Assembly (NCBI GenBank): GCA_001931535.1
Contig: CP016211.1
Location: forward strand, 11,950,377-12,014,376
DNA length: 64,000 bases
Direction: 5' to 3'
Source of the DNA: Minicystis rosea
Lineage (GTDB): Bacteria; Myxococcota_A; Polyangia; Polyangiales; Polyangiaceae
The notes beneath the pieces are model-generated. The model made no database searches, had not been told where the DNA came from, and saw nothing but the letters and a program-made list of their open reading frames with translations. Below, piece after piece: positions 7,967 to 17,393 of the stretch. A program made the translations under genes and the position numbers. Positions within the stretch are counted from its first letter, which is position 1. Each line of letters opens with the position of its first letter.

Positions 7967-8722
7967 ATGCGTTACCATCGCGCCTCGACAATGGTTGATC
8001 TGCGAGCGAAGTCGGCGCGGCGAGGCGCTGCACATGGGCGCTTCCTGCGACGTGGGATCGCGAGCGTGGTCGTCTGTTCCAGCCTGGGCGCGGTGGTCTC
8101 GACGGCGCGCGCGGAGTCGCCGGCGGAGGCTCCCATCGACTGCTCCCAGCCTGGACCGGATCGGGTCCCGCTGTTCCTCGACGTCGGTGGGAGGAGCGTC
8201 CAATTGCAGGCGGACTCCTTTCCTCTTCCAGAGGCGCCCGGGCGGGAGCCCAAGTCGAGGCGGTGGCTCGGTACGCGATGCCTCGACACGCCCGGCAAGC
8301 CTGGCATCAACTGCGAGGGGAGCTGCACGCTCTATGTTCGCCCGGGCAAATATCACGTCGCTTGGGGCACGAACGAAGCGCATGCGCTCCTCGTCGACCC
8401 GGGAGGGATCAGGGCGAAGCTGCGAGAGGGCAACACGGCTGCCGCCGTCACCGGCCTCGCCTTTCTGGGGCTCGGGTTGGGAGGAATGTTGATCTCGACC
8501 ATGGCGCTTCTGCTCAAGGAGCAGCCGCCCTCCTTCACTCCCTACGTTGCAGCGTTCGGTGCATCGGTCGGGGCGGCGGGGCTCGGTTTCGCCCTCATGT
8601 CCGTCTTCGTTCCCGGCTTCAAGAGGCAGCCGTATCGAGCCGCGGGCGCGACGAGCGCCATCACCTTCTCCGCCGCGCCTCTCCCCGGCGGCGGGTGGCT
8701 CGGAGGGACAGTCCACTTCTGA
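7967..8722 (+). CDS. Hypothetical exported protein with two membrane segments
   Basis: A 251-residue protein not recognised as any named family. A basic N-terminus precedes a hydrophobic segment (IASVVVCSSLGAVVSTARA) that reads like a cleavable signal peptide. A Cys-containing globular part (GINCEGSCTLYVRPGKYHV) is followed by two hydrophobic stretches at roughly residues 163-186 and 193-212, typical of a PEGA-like sensor or anchor layout. The segment LYVRPGKYHVAWGTNEAHAL loosely recalls PEGA domains, which often accompany myxobacterial kinases. The start is uncertain; an ATG at 7991 is an alternative. It is convergent with the lipoprotein gene at 8919. Confidence 0.6.
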   Translation: MRYHRASTMVDLRAKSARRGAAHGRFLRRGIASVVVCSSLGAVVSTARAESPAEAPIDCSQPGPDRVPLFLDVGGRSVQLQADSFPLPEAPGREPKSRRWLGTRCLDTPGKPGINCEGSCTLYVRPGKYHVAWGTNEAHALLVDPGGIRAKLREGNTAAAVTGLAFLGLGLGGMLISTMALLLKEQPPSFTPYVAAFGASVGAAGLGFALMSVFVPGFKRQPYRAAGATSAITFSAAPLPGGGWLGGTVHF

Positions 8723-8918
8723 AGATTGGATGGAAGGCGTCGAGTCGCTCCCATCCCCTCACGACTCGTGCTCCGAGCCGAGGATGGCTATCCAGCGGCT
8801 CGAGCCTCGCGACGCTTTTGGGGCGCGGGCATTCGCGACTCGTGCTCGAGCTTCGAGCGAGGGGTTCGAGCGCGACGTGCGCCGCGCTCTTCGTGCGTCG
8901 TCTGGAGGCGATCGGGCT

Positions 8919-10457
8919 TTACGGCGCCGCCGGATAGGCCGGTGCAAAGGTGGCGCCGGCAGCGTTGTCGATGGTGAAGAAGGGCGTCTTCTGCACGGGA
9001 TCGGAGTAGATCGGCTGCACCTTGCAGAACGACTTGCCGCACTTGTCGTCGGTGAAGGCGACATCGGCCACGGCCCAGAACAGGTTGCCGCCGAGGGTCG
9101 CGCCGTCGGAGGGCTCGAAGGTCACCGGCGTCTCCGGATCGTAATAGCCGGCGTTGCCGAGGTGCGCGGCCAGCGCGCCGTTGCAGAAGATCTTGATCTC
9201 GGGGTGAACATCGTAGTTGAGCCCGTGGTTGTGATAGTAGTGCACGCCGATTCGCGTCCACTTGTCCTTGGGCGGGTAATCGATGTTGATGTTCTCCGGC
9301 GTGCAGAAGCTCTTGCCGTTGGGATCGGTGACCGAGTAATCGCAGGTCCGATTGTCGACGTCGAGCCGCGGATTGTGGCAGCCGAGGCCGAGCGACGCCC
9401 ACTTGAGGCCGACGCCCGTGGGGTCGTTGTAACAAGTGTTGTTGGCCATGACCGGATCGAGGTACCAGTTCACCGGCGTGGGCGGCTTCGCGGGCGGGTC
9501 GGCGAACCAACTGGGCGACGAGAAGGGCTGCGGCGGCTTGAACGCGTCGACGATGCAATTGGCCCACATGCAATCCTGCGCCACAGGGGGGGTGATGCCC
9601 CAAGGCTGGGTGTTGCCGGGCTCATGGACGTGGAGATCGAGATCGACGCCGGTGTCGGCCGTGGAGTGCTCCCAAGAGAGCTCGATCCGGAGGCCCGGCG
9701 CGCCCACGAGCAGCGGATACGTGCAGCTCTTCGGGTTGGGATCGCCGGCGACCGTCTTGGTGTACGTCACCGTGTATTCGCCCGACTGCAACGGCTTGAA
9801 GACGTCGGGCGTCATCACCGTCGGACATTGGCTGACGCCCGCCGGGCACTGGACCGTGTACTTCTCGCTGCCGGCAACGGCGTTGTTGCTGAAGGTGCCA
9901 GTGCCCGTCTTGAGCGACACGTCCGAGTACGGCGGAGCCGCGATGGCGTGGCAGCTCGCGGTGTCGTTTTGATAGCAGTTGTCCGGCGCCACGGCGTGGA
10001 CGCCGCCGATGCACGTGCTGAACAGGCCCAGCTCGCCGCAGATCTCGGTGCCGTCGAAGCAACCGGGCACGCCGCGATACGCAGGATCGCCCTTGAAGCA
10101 GAAGTGGGCCTCGCCCGCCTTGCAGGGACAACCTTCGTCCACCTGGCCATCGCAGTTGTCGTCGAGGCCGAGGTGCTCCGGATCGCAGAGCTCGACGTCG
10201 CCGCACCCGGTGCCGCACGGATTGACGACCGTGCCCCCGGTGCCGGAGGAGCCGCCGCTGCTGCCGGTCGTGAACGTCGGGCCCCCGCCCAGACTGCCGG
10301 TCGATCCGGTCGCGGTCGCGCCGCCCCCGCCGAGCCCTCCTCCCGTGGAGCTCGACGTCGGCTGGTTCACGGGTGTGGCAGCGCAGCCGTTGGCGAGGCC
10401 GATGCCGGCGGTGGTGAGAATGGTGAGGCTGAGAAGAAAGTTGATACGGCGGCGCAC
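8919..10457 (-). CDS. Lipoprotein with MopE-type motif and YfaP-like domain
   Basis: A 512-residue exported protein. The N-terminal hydrophobic leader ends in LANGC (Cys 25), a non-canonical lipobox, followed by a Gly/Ser/Thr linker. At about residues 95-110 is LGLDDNCDGQVDEGC, the Asp-rich putative metal-binding motif common in myxobacterial surface proteins. Near residue 268 is VDLDLHVHEPG, the hallmark of YfaP/DUF2135-like beta-sandwich domains, followed by many paired cysteines. Its last residues (SDPVQKTPFFTIDN) match a decayed fragment at 3330-3440, so a paralogue once lay there. The molecular role is unknown; cell-surface location is inferred from the leader. Confidence 0.8.
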   Translation of the reverse strand: MRRRINFLLSLTILTTAGIGLANGCAATPVNQPTSSSTGGGLGGGGATATGSTGSLGGGPTFTTGSSGGSSGTGGTVVNPCGTGCGDVELCDPEHLGLDDNCDGQVDEGCPCKAGEAHFCFKGDPAYRGVPGCFDGTEICGELGLFSTCIGGVHAVAPDNCYQNDTASCHAIAAPPYSDVSLKTGTGTFSNNAVAGSEKYTVQCPAGVSQCPTVMTPDVFKPLQSGEYTVTYTKTVAGDPNPKSCTYPLLVGAPGLRIELSWEHSTADTGVDLDLHVHEPGNTQPWGITPPVAQDCMWANCIVDAFKPPQPFSSPSWFADPPAKPPTPVNWYLDPVMANNTCYNDPTGVGLKWASLGLGCHNPRLDVDNRTCDYSVTDPNGKSFCTPENINIDYPPKDKWTRIGVHYYHNHGLNYDVHPEIKIFCNGALAAHLGNAGYYDPETPVTFEPSDGATLGGNLFWAVADVAFTDDKCGKSFCKVQPIYSDPVQKTPFFTIDNAAGATFAPAYPAAP

Positions 10458-10928
10458 GAATCCTCCGGATCTGCGAGCAGCGGTCAGCCAGCATAGCGCG
10501 GCCGGGGCCGAGCTGGAGCGCTATTTTACTCTCGGCTCTCCGAAGAGCACCTCGCGAGCGCAGGGACGCGCAGCCGGAGCACGCCGCTCCAGCGTTGCGC
10601 CATTTCGATGAAACCACGAGCCCAGTCGAGGATTGGACCGCGATCGCGAGGGGATGTGCTGACAACCACCACAGCACCGGACAGCCACCTGCCGCATCCG
10701 TCGAACGCGCCGGCCTCGGGAGCGGCTGCGCGGAGCGAAGGCATGGCGGCGAAGCCCTCTTCACCCGAGTCCTGGACGCGAGCTGCTTTTGACGCGCGAG
10801 AGCTGTCGATGGAGATCGCGCCATCCCAACCTTGCACCATGGATACAACGCAGTTTCAGGGGCCGTGTTGGAGGAGGTGATTTCGTCCGGCGACTGCGAT
10901 TCGGGGCTCGTGGTATGAAGAGGGATCC
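10458..10928. other. Intergenic stretch, no confident gene
   Basis: This 0.47 kb interval separates two divergent genes. Open frames exist on both strands (for example 10608-10880 plus and 10526-10840 minus), but neither has a recognisable domain or a convincing ribosome binding site, and they overlap each other. It presumably holds the promoters of both neighbours. Confidence 0.5.
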
Positions 10929-12026
10929 ATGCCTGTCGTGTCTTGTCCTCGTTGCGGTAAGCCGAGCGCCGTCAGCCTGGCCACGCCGGAGGCGATGCGG
11001 TGCACCGCGTGCGGCTATCATGGAGCACCGGCGCCCGATGTCGTGCGATCGCTGCTCGAGGCGGCCGCCGTCGTCGCGCGGTCGCCGATCCAATCGCGCC
11101 AGCTCTCCGACTCGGTGAGGCGGGCGCTCAGCTCGGCCAACGCCTATCGACTGCGCTTCACCGGGATCTCCATGGGCTGCTCGACGCCCGTGATCTTGGG
11201 GGCGCTCTGCTTCGGGCTCGGTCAGGCCGCTTCCAACGACGACACGAACTGGATGCTCGTCGCGTTTGGGGTGGCCATGGTCTTGGAGACGTTCGCGCTC
11301 GCCGCGCTCGGCGGCGCGCTCATCGCGCGGCGACAACGCGCGATGGAAGAGGCTTGTGCCGCGCGGCCCCCGTCGGCGCCCGGCGAGCCGAGCACATGCC
11401 ATCTCTGCGGTGCGCCGCTCGTGGGGCATACGGAGGCGTTCGTGCGCTGCGGCTTCTGCGCGGCCGACAACCTCGTTGCGCCCGCCGTGCTCGCGCGGGC
11501 TCGCGGTGTCCTTTCGCCTTGGTACGGCTCGCAGGTCGAAGCGGTCGAGAGCGCGCTCGAGAGGGTGCGCACCGTCAACAACGGCGCCACGTTGTTCATG
11601 ATCCTGGGCGCCGTGGCGATCCCTCCCTTCGTGTTGATTCAGTTCATCCTCATCGTCGCCATCGGCGTGGGCATCGGCGTCGACATCGACAAGTCGGTGC
11701 GGTACACCGTGGTGCACACGGCTGCCGGTGAGTGCATCGGCCGCATCAAACCACAAGGGAACAAGACGCTCGTCCTCTTCGGGCTGTGGAGGCCCAACGA
11801 TTTGCCCACCGAGATGACCATTCCAGCCTCACAGGTCCACGCGTTCGCGCTCTCGAAGCTCCAGGGCAAGCGCGTCCGAGCCTATACCGGCGAGATGGGA
11901 AGGGTGGAGCGCGTCCTCGGTTCCCCGCTTCACGGCAACTCCGTCGGTCTCGATGTCGGCACTGGCAAGATGCAGCTTCACGCTCCCACGGGCCTCTGCT
12001 TAGCCCCGGGAGAGAAGGTGCCTTGA
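10929..12026 (+). CDS. Double zinc-ribbon membrane protein
   Basis: A 365-residue protein. It starts with a zinc ribbon (C6-x2-C9 and C25-x2-C28, CPRCGKP...CTACGY), then two hydrophobic segments near residues 76-95 and 99-125. A second zinc ribbon follows (CHLCGAPL...CGFCAADN, about residues 156-176). A further strongly hydrophobic stretch lies around residues 220-245 (LFMILGAVAIPPFVLIQFIL). The C-terminal 110 residues look like a small soluble beta domain. The layout resembles other myxobacterial zinc-ribbon membrane proteins of unknown function; no enzymatic motif was seen. A role in envelope sensing is only a guess. Confidence 0.72.
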   Translation: MPVVSCPRCGKPSAVSLATPEAMRCTACGYHGAPAPDVVRSLLEAAAVVARSPIQSRQLSDSVRRALSSANAYRLRFTGISMGCSTPVILGALCFGLGQAASNDDTNWMLVAFGVAMVLETFALAALGGALIARRQRAMEEACAARPPSAPGEPSTCHLCGAPLVGHTEAFVRCGFCAADNLVAPAVLARARGVLSPWYGSQVEAVESALERVRTVNNGATLFMILGAVAIPPFVLIQFILIVAIGVGIGVDIDKSVRYTVVHTAAGECIGRIKPQGNKTLVLFGLWRPNDLPTEMTIPASQVHAFALSKLQGKRVRAYTGEMGRVERVLGSPLHGNSVGLDVGTGKMQLHAPTGLCLAPGEKVP

Positions 12027-12093
12027 GCGCTCGTCCGGAGATGCGCGTTCGAGGCGACGCCGGGCAACGAACATTCATGGGTGGAGTCGATCG

Positions 12094-12498
12094 ATGCTGA
12101 AAACCTATTCAGGAAGCTGTCATTGCGGTGCCGTTCGGTTCGAAGCGGACATCGATCTCAGTTTGGGCACCAACAAGTGCAACTGCTCGATTTGCACGAA
12201 GACGAGGAATTGGAACGCCATCATCCGTCCGGATGCGTTTCGCCTGCTGTCCGGTGAGCAGGACCTCGGTGATTATCAATTCAACCACAAGGTTGGTCAT
12301 CACCATTTCTGCAAGCGCTGCGGCGTGCGTTCGTTCGGCCGCGGTCACGTTGCCGAGATCGGGGGTGACTATGTTGCGGTCCAGCTCGCGGCGCTGGATG
12401 ACGTGAGCCCGCAAGAGCTCATCGAGGCTCCGGTTCGGTTCGCGGATGGCCGGAACAACGATTGGGGCACTGTGCCGGCCGAGACCAGGCATCTTTAG
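12094..12498 (+). CDS. GFA-family (CENP-V / glutathione-dependent formaldehyde-activating type) protein
   Basis: A 134-residue protein with the full zinc-binding signature of the GFA family: CHCG at residues 9-12, CNCSIC at 29-34 and CKRCG at 73-77. These cysteines bind two structural or catalytic zinc ions in family members. Some members speed the addition of glutathione to formaldehyde; most are uncharacterised, so the substrate here is not known. Length and motif spacing are normal for the family. It follows the zinc-ribbon membrane protein gene by 67 bases on the same strand and may share its transcript. Confidence 0.9.
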   Translation: MLKTYSGSCHCGAVRFEADIDLSLGTNKCNCSICTKTRNWNAIIRPDAFRLLSGEQDLGDYQFNHKVGHHHFCKRCGVRSFGRGHVAEIGGDYVAVQLAALDDVSPQELIEAPVRFADGRNNDWGTVPAETRHL

Positions 12499-12596
12499 CG
12501 ACAACCGAGATCGGGTACGGTTGCGGGCCTCGTTGCTGCGACGAGGCTGCTACCCGTACCCGTGAGCGGCCAACGGCCTTTCGCGAGCGCTTTTGC

Positions 12597-13568
12597 TCAC
12601 CGCGTCGACAACCGATCTCCCGGCCGGATTTGCCCTCTCGCGAGCGCCATCACATAAGGGGGCTCGCGGCCTTGGCGGAGCGCGAACACGTCGAAGCGCA
12701 TCGTCGCTGCGTCGGGATATCGCTCGGCCTTGTTGAAGGCGAGCGCGCGGTCCACGACGGCCGCGATCACCGGCGGCACGAAGGGCGCGACGTGCGCGAG
12801 CGGGGCGACGGCTTCCGTGGCGGCGGCGATGAGCAAGGGAGCGTCGACGAGGTTGCCGTGCAGCGGGTGGCCGGAGAGGAGGCGATACATGGCGGCGCCG
12901 AGGCTGAAGAGATCGCTGCGGCCGTCGATCTCGCGGATCTGACCGCGGGCTTGCTCGGGAGGCATGTACTCGGCGCTGCCGATGCGCGTGCCGGTGCGGG
13001 TCATCGTCTTCTCGGGGAGCGGGCTCGTGCCGTGGGGCATCTCCTCGAGCACGCGGGCGATGCCGAAATCGAGCACTTTGAGGCGGCCGTCGCGGGTGAG
13101 GAAGACGTTCTCGGGCTTGATGTCGCGGTGCACGACGCCGTACGCGTGGGCCACGACGAGGACGTCGAGAACTTTGTGCGCCATCCAGAGGACGTCGTCG
13201 GCGGGGAGCGCGCCGACGCGGGCCATGCGCTCGAAGTAGCTCTCGCCTTCGAGGAGCTCCATCGCGAGGTAGGCGCTGCCATCCTCGGCGATGCCCGACT
13301 CGAAGACCTGCGGTAGGCCCTCGCACATGGGACCGACGGCGGCGAGCGTGCTGCCGATGGGGCCCTCGCGGACGAAGCGCTTGCGCAGCTCGTCGATGGA
13401 GACGAGGTAGGGGTGCAGGATCTTCAGGGCCGCGACGGCGCCGTCGGTGCGGCGCGCGAAGAAGACGCTGGCCATGCCCCCGATGCCGAGGAGGCGCTCC
13501 AGGGTCCAGTAGCCGAGCCGTGTGCCGATGCGCTGAGCGGCCAAGAGCTCGTCCTGATCGAGATCCAT
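12597..13568 (-). CDS. Ser/Thr protein kinase, soluble
   Basis: A 323-residue Hanks-type kinase with every core motif: glycine loop GIGGMASV (28-35), ATP-anchoring K49 (ALKIL), catalytic loop HRDIKPEN (147-154), DFG at 167-169 and YMPPEQ in the activation segment. There is no transmembrane segment and no extra sensor domain, so it should act in the cytosol. It is divergent from a second kinase with 181 bases between the starts, and the two may share regulation. The activation segment has threonines suitable for autophosphorylation (KTMTRTGTRIGS). The substrate is unknown. Confidence 0.93.
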   Translation of the reverse strand: MDLDQDELLAAQRIGTRLGYWTLERLLGIGGMASVFFARRTDGAVAALKILHPYLVSIDELRKRFVREGPIGSTLAAVGPMCEGLPQVFESGIAEDGSAYLAMELLEGESYFERMARVGALPADDVLWMAHKVLDVLVVAHAYGVVHRDIKPENVFLTRDGRLKVLDFGIARVLEEMPHGTSPLPEKTMTRTGTRIGSAEYMPPEQARGQIREIDGRSDLFSLGAAMYRLLSGHPLHGNLVDAPLLIAAATEAVAPLAHVAPFVPPVIAAVVDRALAFNKAERYPDAATMRFDVFALRQGREPPYVMALARGQIRPGDRLSTR

Positions 13569-13749
13569 GTCGGCAAGCTATCATGGGCGCGACGTTTCGC
13601 GGCCAGACGGCGGTACGCGCGGTCACCGGCATGCCCGGCGCGGGCGGTGGCCGAGGGGCGCCGGGCAAGATTCGACGCGATGCGGGCCGTGTCGGGTGAC
13701 GCCCGCTTGACCTCCGTGGGTAGGACCGTTCAGATTCACTCCTCCCCGG

Positions 13750-15669
13750 ATGGACCCGGAGCTCGAAGCACAGCGGCGCGTCGGCACGACGCTCTGCAAC
13801 AAGTGGACGCTGGAGCGGCTCATCGGCACCGGCGGGATGGCTGCCGTTTACATCGGCGCTCACAAGATCGGCCGGCGCGAGGCCATCAAGATCCTCCACA
13901 CCGACGTCGCGCGCGACGCGGAGCTGCGCGCGCGCTTCGAGCAGGAAGCGCACGCGGTCAACCGCTTCAAGCACCCGGGGACGGTGGAGATCCGAGACAT
14001 CGACGTGACCGAGGACGGCGCGCCGTTCCTCGTCATGGAGCTGCTCGAAGGGGAGCCGCTCAGCGCGGTGGCGAAGCGGCCCACGGGCGTCGCGCTGCCC
14101 GATCTGCTGCGCTGGATCGACGAGCTGCTCGACGTGCTCGCGGCGGCGCACGCGCAGGGGATCATCCATCGCGACGTCAAGCCGGACAACCTGTTCGTCA
14201 TGAAGGACGGGCACCTCAAGGTGCTCGACTTCGGCATCGCCCGCGTGCGCGCCGGCGCGCCCAAGCTGCTCACGCGCCTCGGCGCCACGCTGGGGACGGC
14301 GCCCTACATGCCGCCGGAGCAGATCCGCGGGCAGGAGATCGACGCGCGCGCCGACATCTTCGCGGTGGGCGCGACGATGTTCCGCATCCTCGCGCGGCGC
14401 CGCATCCACGAGGCGGCGAACGAGCAGGAGATGATCGTGCGCATGGCGAGCGAGCCCGCGCCGCCCTTCGCGTCGGTCGCGCCCGACGTACCGCGCGACA
14501 TCGCGATGGTCATCGATCGCGCGCTCAAGTTCGATCGCACGCAGCGCTATCCGGACGCGATCACCATGCAGCGCGACGTGCGCGCGCTGCGCGACGGCGT
14601 GCCTCCGCCGCACGCGCACGCGCGCCTCCTGGAAGCGACGCCCGCGCCGTCGGCGCTGCGCGCCGCGCACATCGTGGTGCCGACGCAGGCGCCCATGACC
14701 GGCGAAGAGCCGACCGCGTTCGCCGATGGCTCGCCGCCCACGCGCATCGTGCAGCCGACGCAAACTGGGCCCACCGCGCCCACCGCGACGTTGAACGAGC
14801 CGACCGCGGCCGCGTCGCCCGTGGCCATCTTCCACTCCGCGGTGATCCCGCCTCAAGCGGCGGCGCAGACGCCGATCGCCGGGGCGCCCGATTCGCTGCC
14901 CGATCCCACCACGCGCCCGCGCGATCCCGGGCCCACGGCCACCAACGGCGGGCCTCCGTCGATGGCGCTCGATGCCGCGCTCCTGCAGATGAACGCGACG
15001 CCGCCCGCGTCCGAGGTCATGCGGCCGCCGGGCGCGAACACCACGCTGCGCTCGGCCAACGGGCCGAACGACGCGGTTGCGCGCGCGAACGGCTACGCAG
15101 TCTCGGCGACCGCGCAGATGGCGGCCGCGGCGCCGGCCTCGATCGCGACAGGCGCTCCGAGCACGACGCCCGCGGGCACCGAGCCGCTCGCGCCCGGCGC
15201 GAGCATTCCGGTCGTGCAGCCGTCGCGCCGCCGCACCATCGCCGGCGCCGAGCCGAACGTGGCTTTGCTCATCCTCGTGGGCATCGCCTTCGCGGCACTT
15301 GGTGTCGGTTTGACACTATGGCTCATGCTGCGCGGGACGGGGACCAACGCGAACGCCGACGCGGGCGCTGCTCCCGCCGCGGAGTCGCCCGATCCCGTCG
15401 ACCCGTGGCCGCGCGCGGTGCCGCGCTCGCCGTCGCGCACCGCGCAGCCGAGCAAGCCCGCATCGTCGCCGCCGCAGCAACAGCAGCCGCAGCAACAACA
15501 ACCGCAGCAGCCGCAGGTGCCGTTGTTCCCGCCGCTGCAGCAGCCGCAGCAGCCGCAGCAACAGCCCCAACAACCACAAGGGCAGGGCCCGAGCCCGGGG
15601 AATCCCCCCGGCCCGCCGGGACCGCCGAGCAAAGGCGGCCACCCGCGCGGCAAGGGCAGGCGCGACTGA
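13750..15669 (+). CDS. Ser/Thr protein kinase with transmembrane anchor and Q/P-rich tail
   Basis: A 639-residue kinase. The N-terminal catalytic domain (about 18-285) has GTGGMAAV at 26-33, K47, HRDVKPDN at 140-147, DFG at 160-162 and YMPPEQ. A long Ala/Pro/Thr-rich linker follows, then one hydrophobic span at about residues 503-525 (VALLILVGIAFAALGVGLTL). The C-terminal region is dominated by Gln and Pro and ends in a Gly/Pro stretch with basic residues. The kinase should face the cytosol with the Q/P-rich part across the membrane. No folded extracellular sensor is visible, which is unusual; the tail may act as a spacer or wall contact. Confidence 0.92.
   Translation: MDPELEAQRRVGTTLCNKWTLERLIGTGGMAAVYIGAHKIGRREAIKILHTDVARDAELRARFEQEAHAVNRFKHPGTVEIRDIDVTEDGAPFLVMELLEGEPLSAVAKRPTGVALPDLLRWIDELLDVLAAAHAQGIIHRDVKPDNLFVMKDGHLKVLDFGIARVRAGAPKLLTRLGATLGTAPYMPPEQIRGQEIDARADIFAVGATMFRILARRRIHEAANEQEMIVRMASEPAPPFASVAPDVPRDIAMVIDRALKFDRTQRYPDAITMQRDVRALRDGVPPPHAHARLLEATPAPSALRAAHIVVPTQAPMTGEEPTAFADGSPPTRIVQPTQTGPTAPTATLNEPTAAASPVAIFHSAVIPPQAAAQTPIAGAPDSLPDPTTRPRDPGPTATNGGPPSMALDAALLQMNATPPASEVMRPPGANTTLRSANGPNDAVARANGYAVSATAQMAAAAPASIATGAPSTTPAGTEPLAPGASIPVVQPSRRRTIAGAEPNVALLILVGIAFAALGVGLTLWLMLRGTGTNANADAGAAPAAESPDPVDPWPRAVPRSPSRTAQPSKPASSPPQQQQPQQQQPQQPQVPLFPPLQQPQQPQQQPQQPQGQGPSPGNPPGPPGPPSKGGHPRGKGRRD
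15470..15582 (+). repeat. CAG/CAA/CCG codon tract in kinase tail
   Basis: A run of CAG, CAA, CCG and CCA codons encodes an almost pure Gln/Pro segment near the C-terminus of the membrane-anchored kinase. It is an imperfect trinucleotide repeat that could vary in length by slippage without changing frame. Confidence 0.8.
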
Positions 15670-16017
15670 CGCGGTGATCGAAGGCGCGTGGCCGCGAAGA
15701 GCGCGAGCTTCGCCGGTCACATCTCGATGGTCGCGTGACGAAGCGTGGCGCTCGAACGCCGGGCGCGTCGTCGAGGCATGTCCCCCGAACGATGCTCCGT
15801 CGACGTGTGCGCATCGCGTTCCCGCTCACCTGTCGAGGCGCATCGGCGCGGTTGCCCCAGCGGCGGTCGCATGGGCTCTCGTCATCGCGATCCGAGCGTG
15901 ATTTCGGGCCCATTTCGTTGCATTGCGCCGCTTCGCGAGGCATGCACGAACGTCGTTCGCGGGCCGCGGCAGAAGACATGAATCGACGGCTCGCGCTACG
16001 CTCCGCGCTCACGCCGC
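15670..16017. other. Intergenic stretch, nothing recognised
   Basis: About 0.35 kb between the kinase and the transporter gene. Short frames are present on the plus strand but show no domain or ribosome binding site. No terminator with a T-tract was found; the transporter promoter should lie here. Confidence 0.5.
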
Positions 16018-17250
16018 ATGTCACTCCCGATCTCCGAGCGCCGCATCGTCTTCCTCGTCGGCGCCATCCAGTTCGTCAACATCCTCGACTTCATGATGGT
16101 GATGCCGCTCGGGCCCGACTTCGCGCGGAGCCTCGGGATCGCGGCCTCGCATCTCGGGTACATCGGCGGCGCATACACGGCGGCGGCGGGCCTCGCGGGG
16201 CTCGTGGGTGCGCTCTTCCTCGATCGCTTCGATCGCCGTCGCGCGCTGGCGCTCGCGATGCTCGGGCTCGTGGTGGGCACGGCCGCGGGTGGCTTCGCGC
16301 GGGATCTACCTTCGTTGCTCGCGGCGCGCGTCGTCGCGGGCGCGTTCGGTGGGCCGGCCACTTCGCTCGCGCTGGCGATCATCGCGGACGTGATCCCCGC
16401 CGAGCGTCGCGGCAAGGCGCTCGGATCCGTCATGGGCGCGTTCTCGATCGCGTCGGTGCTCGGCGTCCCCGCCGGCCTCGAGCTCGCGCAGCACGGCGGT
16501 TGGCGCACGCCGTTCTTCGCCGTGGGCGCGCTCGGCCTCGTGATCACGGGGCTCACGTTCGCGCTCCTTCCGCCGCTCACGATTCATCTCGAGGCGGCGA
16601 AGGGGCAGCCGCCGCCGCGCTTCGCCTCGTTGTTCCGGCCCGTGGTGCTGCTCTCGTGGGCGATGACGGCGCTCTTCATGATGGCGAGCTTCACGCTCGT
16701 CCCGAACCTCTCGGCCTACTTCCAGTACAACCGCGCGTACCCGCGCGGGTCGCTCGGGACGCTGTATCTCGTGGGCGGATCGATCAGCTTCGTGGCCATG
16801 CGCGTGGTCGGCCGGCTCGTCGATCGGTACGGAGCCTTCCGCGTTTCGCTGGCAGGCACGATCTGGTTTCTCGGGGTGCTCTACGCGAACTTCGTCGCGC
16901 CCGTCGCCGGTGTGCCCGTCATGGTCATCTTCGTGGCGTTCATGTTGAGCGGCTCGCTGCGCGGGGTACCTCACAACACGCTCACGTCCAAGGTGCCTTC
17001 GCCGCGCGAGCGCGCGCGCTTCATGTCGATTCAATCGGCGCTCCAACACTTCGCGTCGGCGCTCGGCGCCTTCATTTCGGCACATGTTCTGCGCGAGCTG
17101 CCGGGCGGCGCGCTCGAAGGCATCCCCACGGTGGCGACGCTCTCGATGATCTTGGGCGCGACGTTCCCACCGCTCGCGTGGGCCGTCGAGGCGCGCCTCG
17201 CGCGATCGCGCCCTGCGCCGATCACCGCGGAGACGGCCTCCGAGGCGTGA
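16018..17250 (+). CDS. Major facilitator superfamily transporter (DHA1-like)
   Basis: A 410-residue membrane transporter with about twelve hydrophobic segments in two halves. Typical MFS signatures are visible: FMMVMPLGPDFARSLGI in segment 1, the loop motif LFLDRFDRRRALALAM between segments 2 and 3, and AARVVAGAFGGPATSLALAI in the segment 4-5 region. The pattern is closest to drug/H+ antiporter-1 and sugar-efflux type members, which export small molecules using the proton gradient. No neighbouring gene suggests a substrate. The ATG at 16018 directly precedes the conserved ISERRIVFLVGAIQF region, which supports this start. Confidence 0.9.
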   Translation: MSLPISERRIVFLVGAIQFVNILDFMMVMPLGPDFARSLGIAASHLGYIGGAYTAAAGLAGLVGALFLDRFDRRRALALAMLGLVVGTAAGGFARDLPSLLAARVVAGAFGGPATSLALAIIADVIPAERRGKALGSVMGAFSIASVLGVPAGLELAQHGGWRTPFFAVGALGLVITGLTFALLPPLTIHLEAAKGQPPPRFASLFRPVVLLSWAMTALFMMASFTLVPNLSAYFQYNRAYPRGSLGTLYLVGGSISFVAMRVVGRLVDRYGAFRVSLAGTIWFLGVLYANFVAPVAGVPVMVIFVAFMLSGSLRGVPHNTLTSKVPSPRERARFMSIQSALQHFASALGAFISAHVLRELPGGALEGIPTVATLSMILGATFPPLAWAVEARLARSRPAPITAETASEA

Positions 17251-17393
17251 GCGCCCGATGGCGCAATCGCCCCTGATCCGATAGGTTTTCGCGGCTCGCT
17301 CGACGCGCGACGGGGGTGCGCGTCGGGGGAACCGTGCGTCACGGATTTCGATCCGCGACGCCCATCGACGGACCGACCCATGCGAGGTCGCAG

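Noticed and set aside
8547..10496. Plus-strand frame of 649 codons opposite the YfaP-like lipoprotein
   Set aside because: Its product is Arg/Ala/Val-rich with no signal peptide or domain, whereas the opposite strand gives a leader, metal-binding-type motif and a known domain.
12550..14856. Minus-strand frame of 768 codons spanning two kinase genes
   Set aside because: It runs antisense or out of frame to well-supported kinase genes and is rich in Arg and His, as expected of a high-GC shadow.
13413..15677. Long plus-strand frame of 754 codons
   Set aside because: It is a shadow of the kinase at 13750-15669 in another frame; its product is Arg/Ala/His-rich and has no domain.
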